Shown: in pieces, positions 5,299-5,494 of the stretch
Numbering within the stretch: the stretch's first letter is position 1
How the letters are laid out: every line of letters starts with the position of its first letter
Source of the DNA: Gemmatimonadota bacterium
GTDB taxonomy: Bacteria > Latescibacterota > UBA2968 > UBA8231
Assembly (NCBI GenBank): GCA_002712305.1
Contig: PATE01000074.1
Location: forward strand, 1-5,494
Length of the DNA stretch: 5,494 nucleotides
Direction: 5' to 3'
Program-made: the position numbers and the translations under genes
The notes under the pieces: model-generated
Seen by the model: only the letters and a program-made list of their open reading frames with translations
The model's database searches: none
Told to the model about the DNA's origin: nothing

Positions 5299-5494
5299 AT
5301 GGATCTCGATTCTGTCATTCATCAGCCGACCCGATTGCAGATCATGTCCTCGTTGGTCAGTCTCGACGGCCAGCCCCAGATCGATTTCACCGAGCTGCAG
5401 AAGCTGTTGGAACTGACACCGGGCAATCTCAGCACCCATTTGGTAAAACTGGAAAACGCGGGATATGTGGAGGTGACCAAGGAGTTCGTGAAGC
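5299..5494 (+). CDS. Winged-helix transcriptional regulator (ArsR/MarR-like), N-terminal part
   Basis: The first 65 residues are present and the rest is off the window. The pattern MDLDSVIHQPTRLQIMSSL, then DFTELQKLLELTPGNLSTHL and KLENAGYVEVTKEFV, is a classic winged helix. Helix 1 has the HxPxRLxIM signature, helices 2-3 span about 29-51 with recognition helix PGNLSTHLVKLENAG (41-55), and the wing strand starts at YVEV. Proteins of this kind are small dimeric DNA-binding regulators encoded beside a small multi-pass membrane protein, the arrangement seen here with a 10-bp gap. The ATG at 5299 is the natural start for this pattern, although the upstream bases are G/C-rich without a clear ribosome site, so translation may be coupled to the membrane-protein gene. 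The sensed signal and DNA target are unknown. Confidence 0.85.
   Translation, partial: MDLDSVIHQPTRLQIMSSLVSLDGQPQIDFTELQKLLELTPGNLSTHLVKLENAGYVEVTKEFVK

Overview
The window is a GC-rich, densely packed bacterial segment with no RNA gene, insertion sequence, CRISPR array or origin that I can see. The gene mix suggests an uncultivated environmental, perhaps marine, bacterium. Sulfatase and phytanoyl-CoA-dioxygenase-like (PhyH-like) paralogues, a Tat-exported sulfite-oxidase-like enzyme, and a membrane protein paired with a winged-helix regulator are typical of Latescibacterota, Poribacteria, Gemmatimonadota or Planctomycetota-type genomes. This placement is inference, with low confidence.

Layout, left to right. 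(1) 1-309 (+) is the C-terminal tail of an ABC-F ATPase, cut by the window edge; 74 bp separate it from a convergent gene. (2) Five minus-strand genes or gene remnants occupy about 4614 down to 384. In transcription order they are: a PhyH-like Fe(II)/2-oxoglutarate dioxygenase (4614-3823); a small putative zinc protein built from two copies of a 60-residue module (3826-3428), whose start overlaps the previous stop as ATGA; a divergent sulfatase (3411-2077); a 5'-truncated outer-membrane beta-barrel gene (2010-1546); and a sulfite-oxidase-like molybdoenzyme (1520-507), whose last 40 codons (506-384) lie beyond an in-frame TAA. (3) 4615-4731 is a divergent intergenic region with three TTGA motifs spaced exactly 13 bp apart and overlapping small palindromes. 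(4) On the plus strand, a small multi-pass membrane protein gene (4732-5288) carries a one-base frameshift. It is followed after 10 bp by a winged-helix regulator (5299 onward) that runs off the window.

The dioxygenase, zinc protein and sulfatase form a tight transcription unit and probably act together, though the substrate cannot be read from sequence. The sulfite-oxidase-like enzyme and the truncated porin-like gene look like a separate module in the same direction. The membrane protein and winged-helix regulator form a recognisable two-gene unit.

The most striking feature is that three genes in 5.5 kb carry a lesion: a nonsense codon, a missing 5' end and a single-base frameshift. Either the genome is decaying locally or the consensus sequence has errors. 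The most novel-looking gene is the duplicated Cys/Trp-His-Leu protein between the dioxygenase and the sulfatase.
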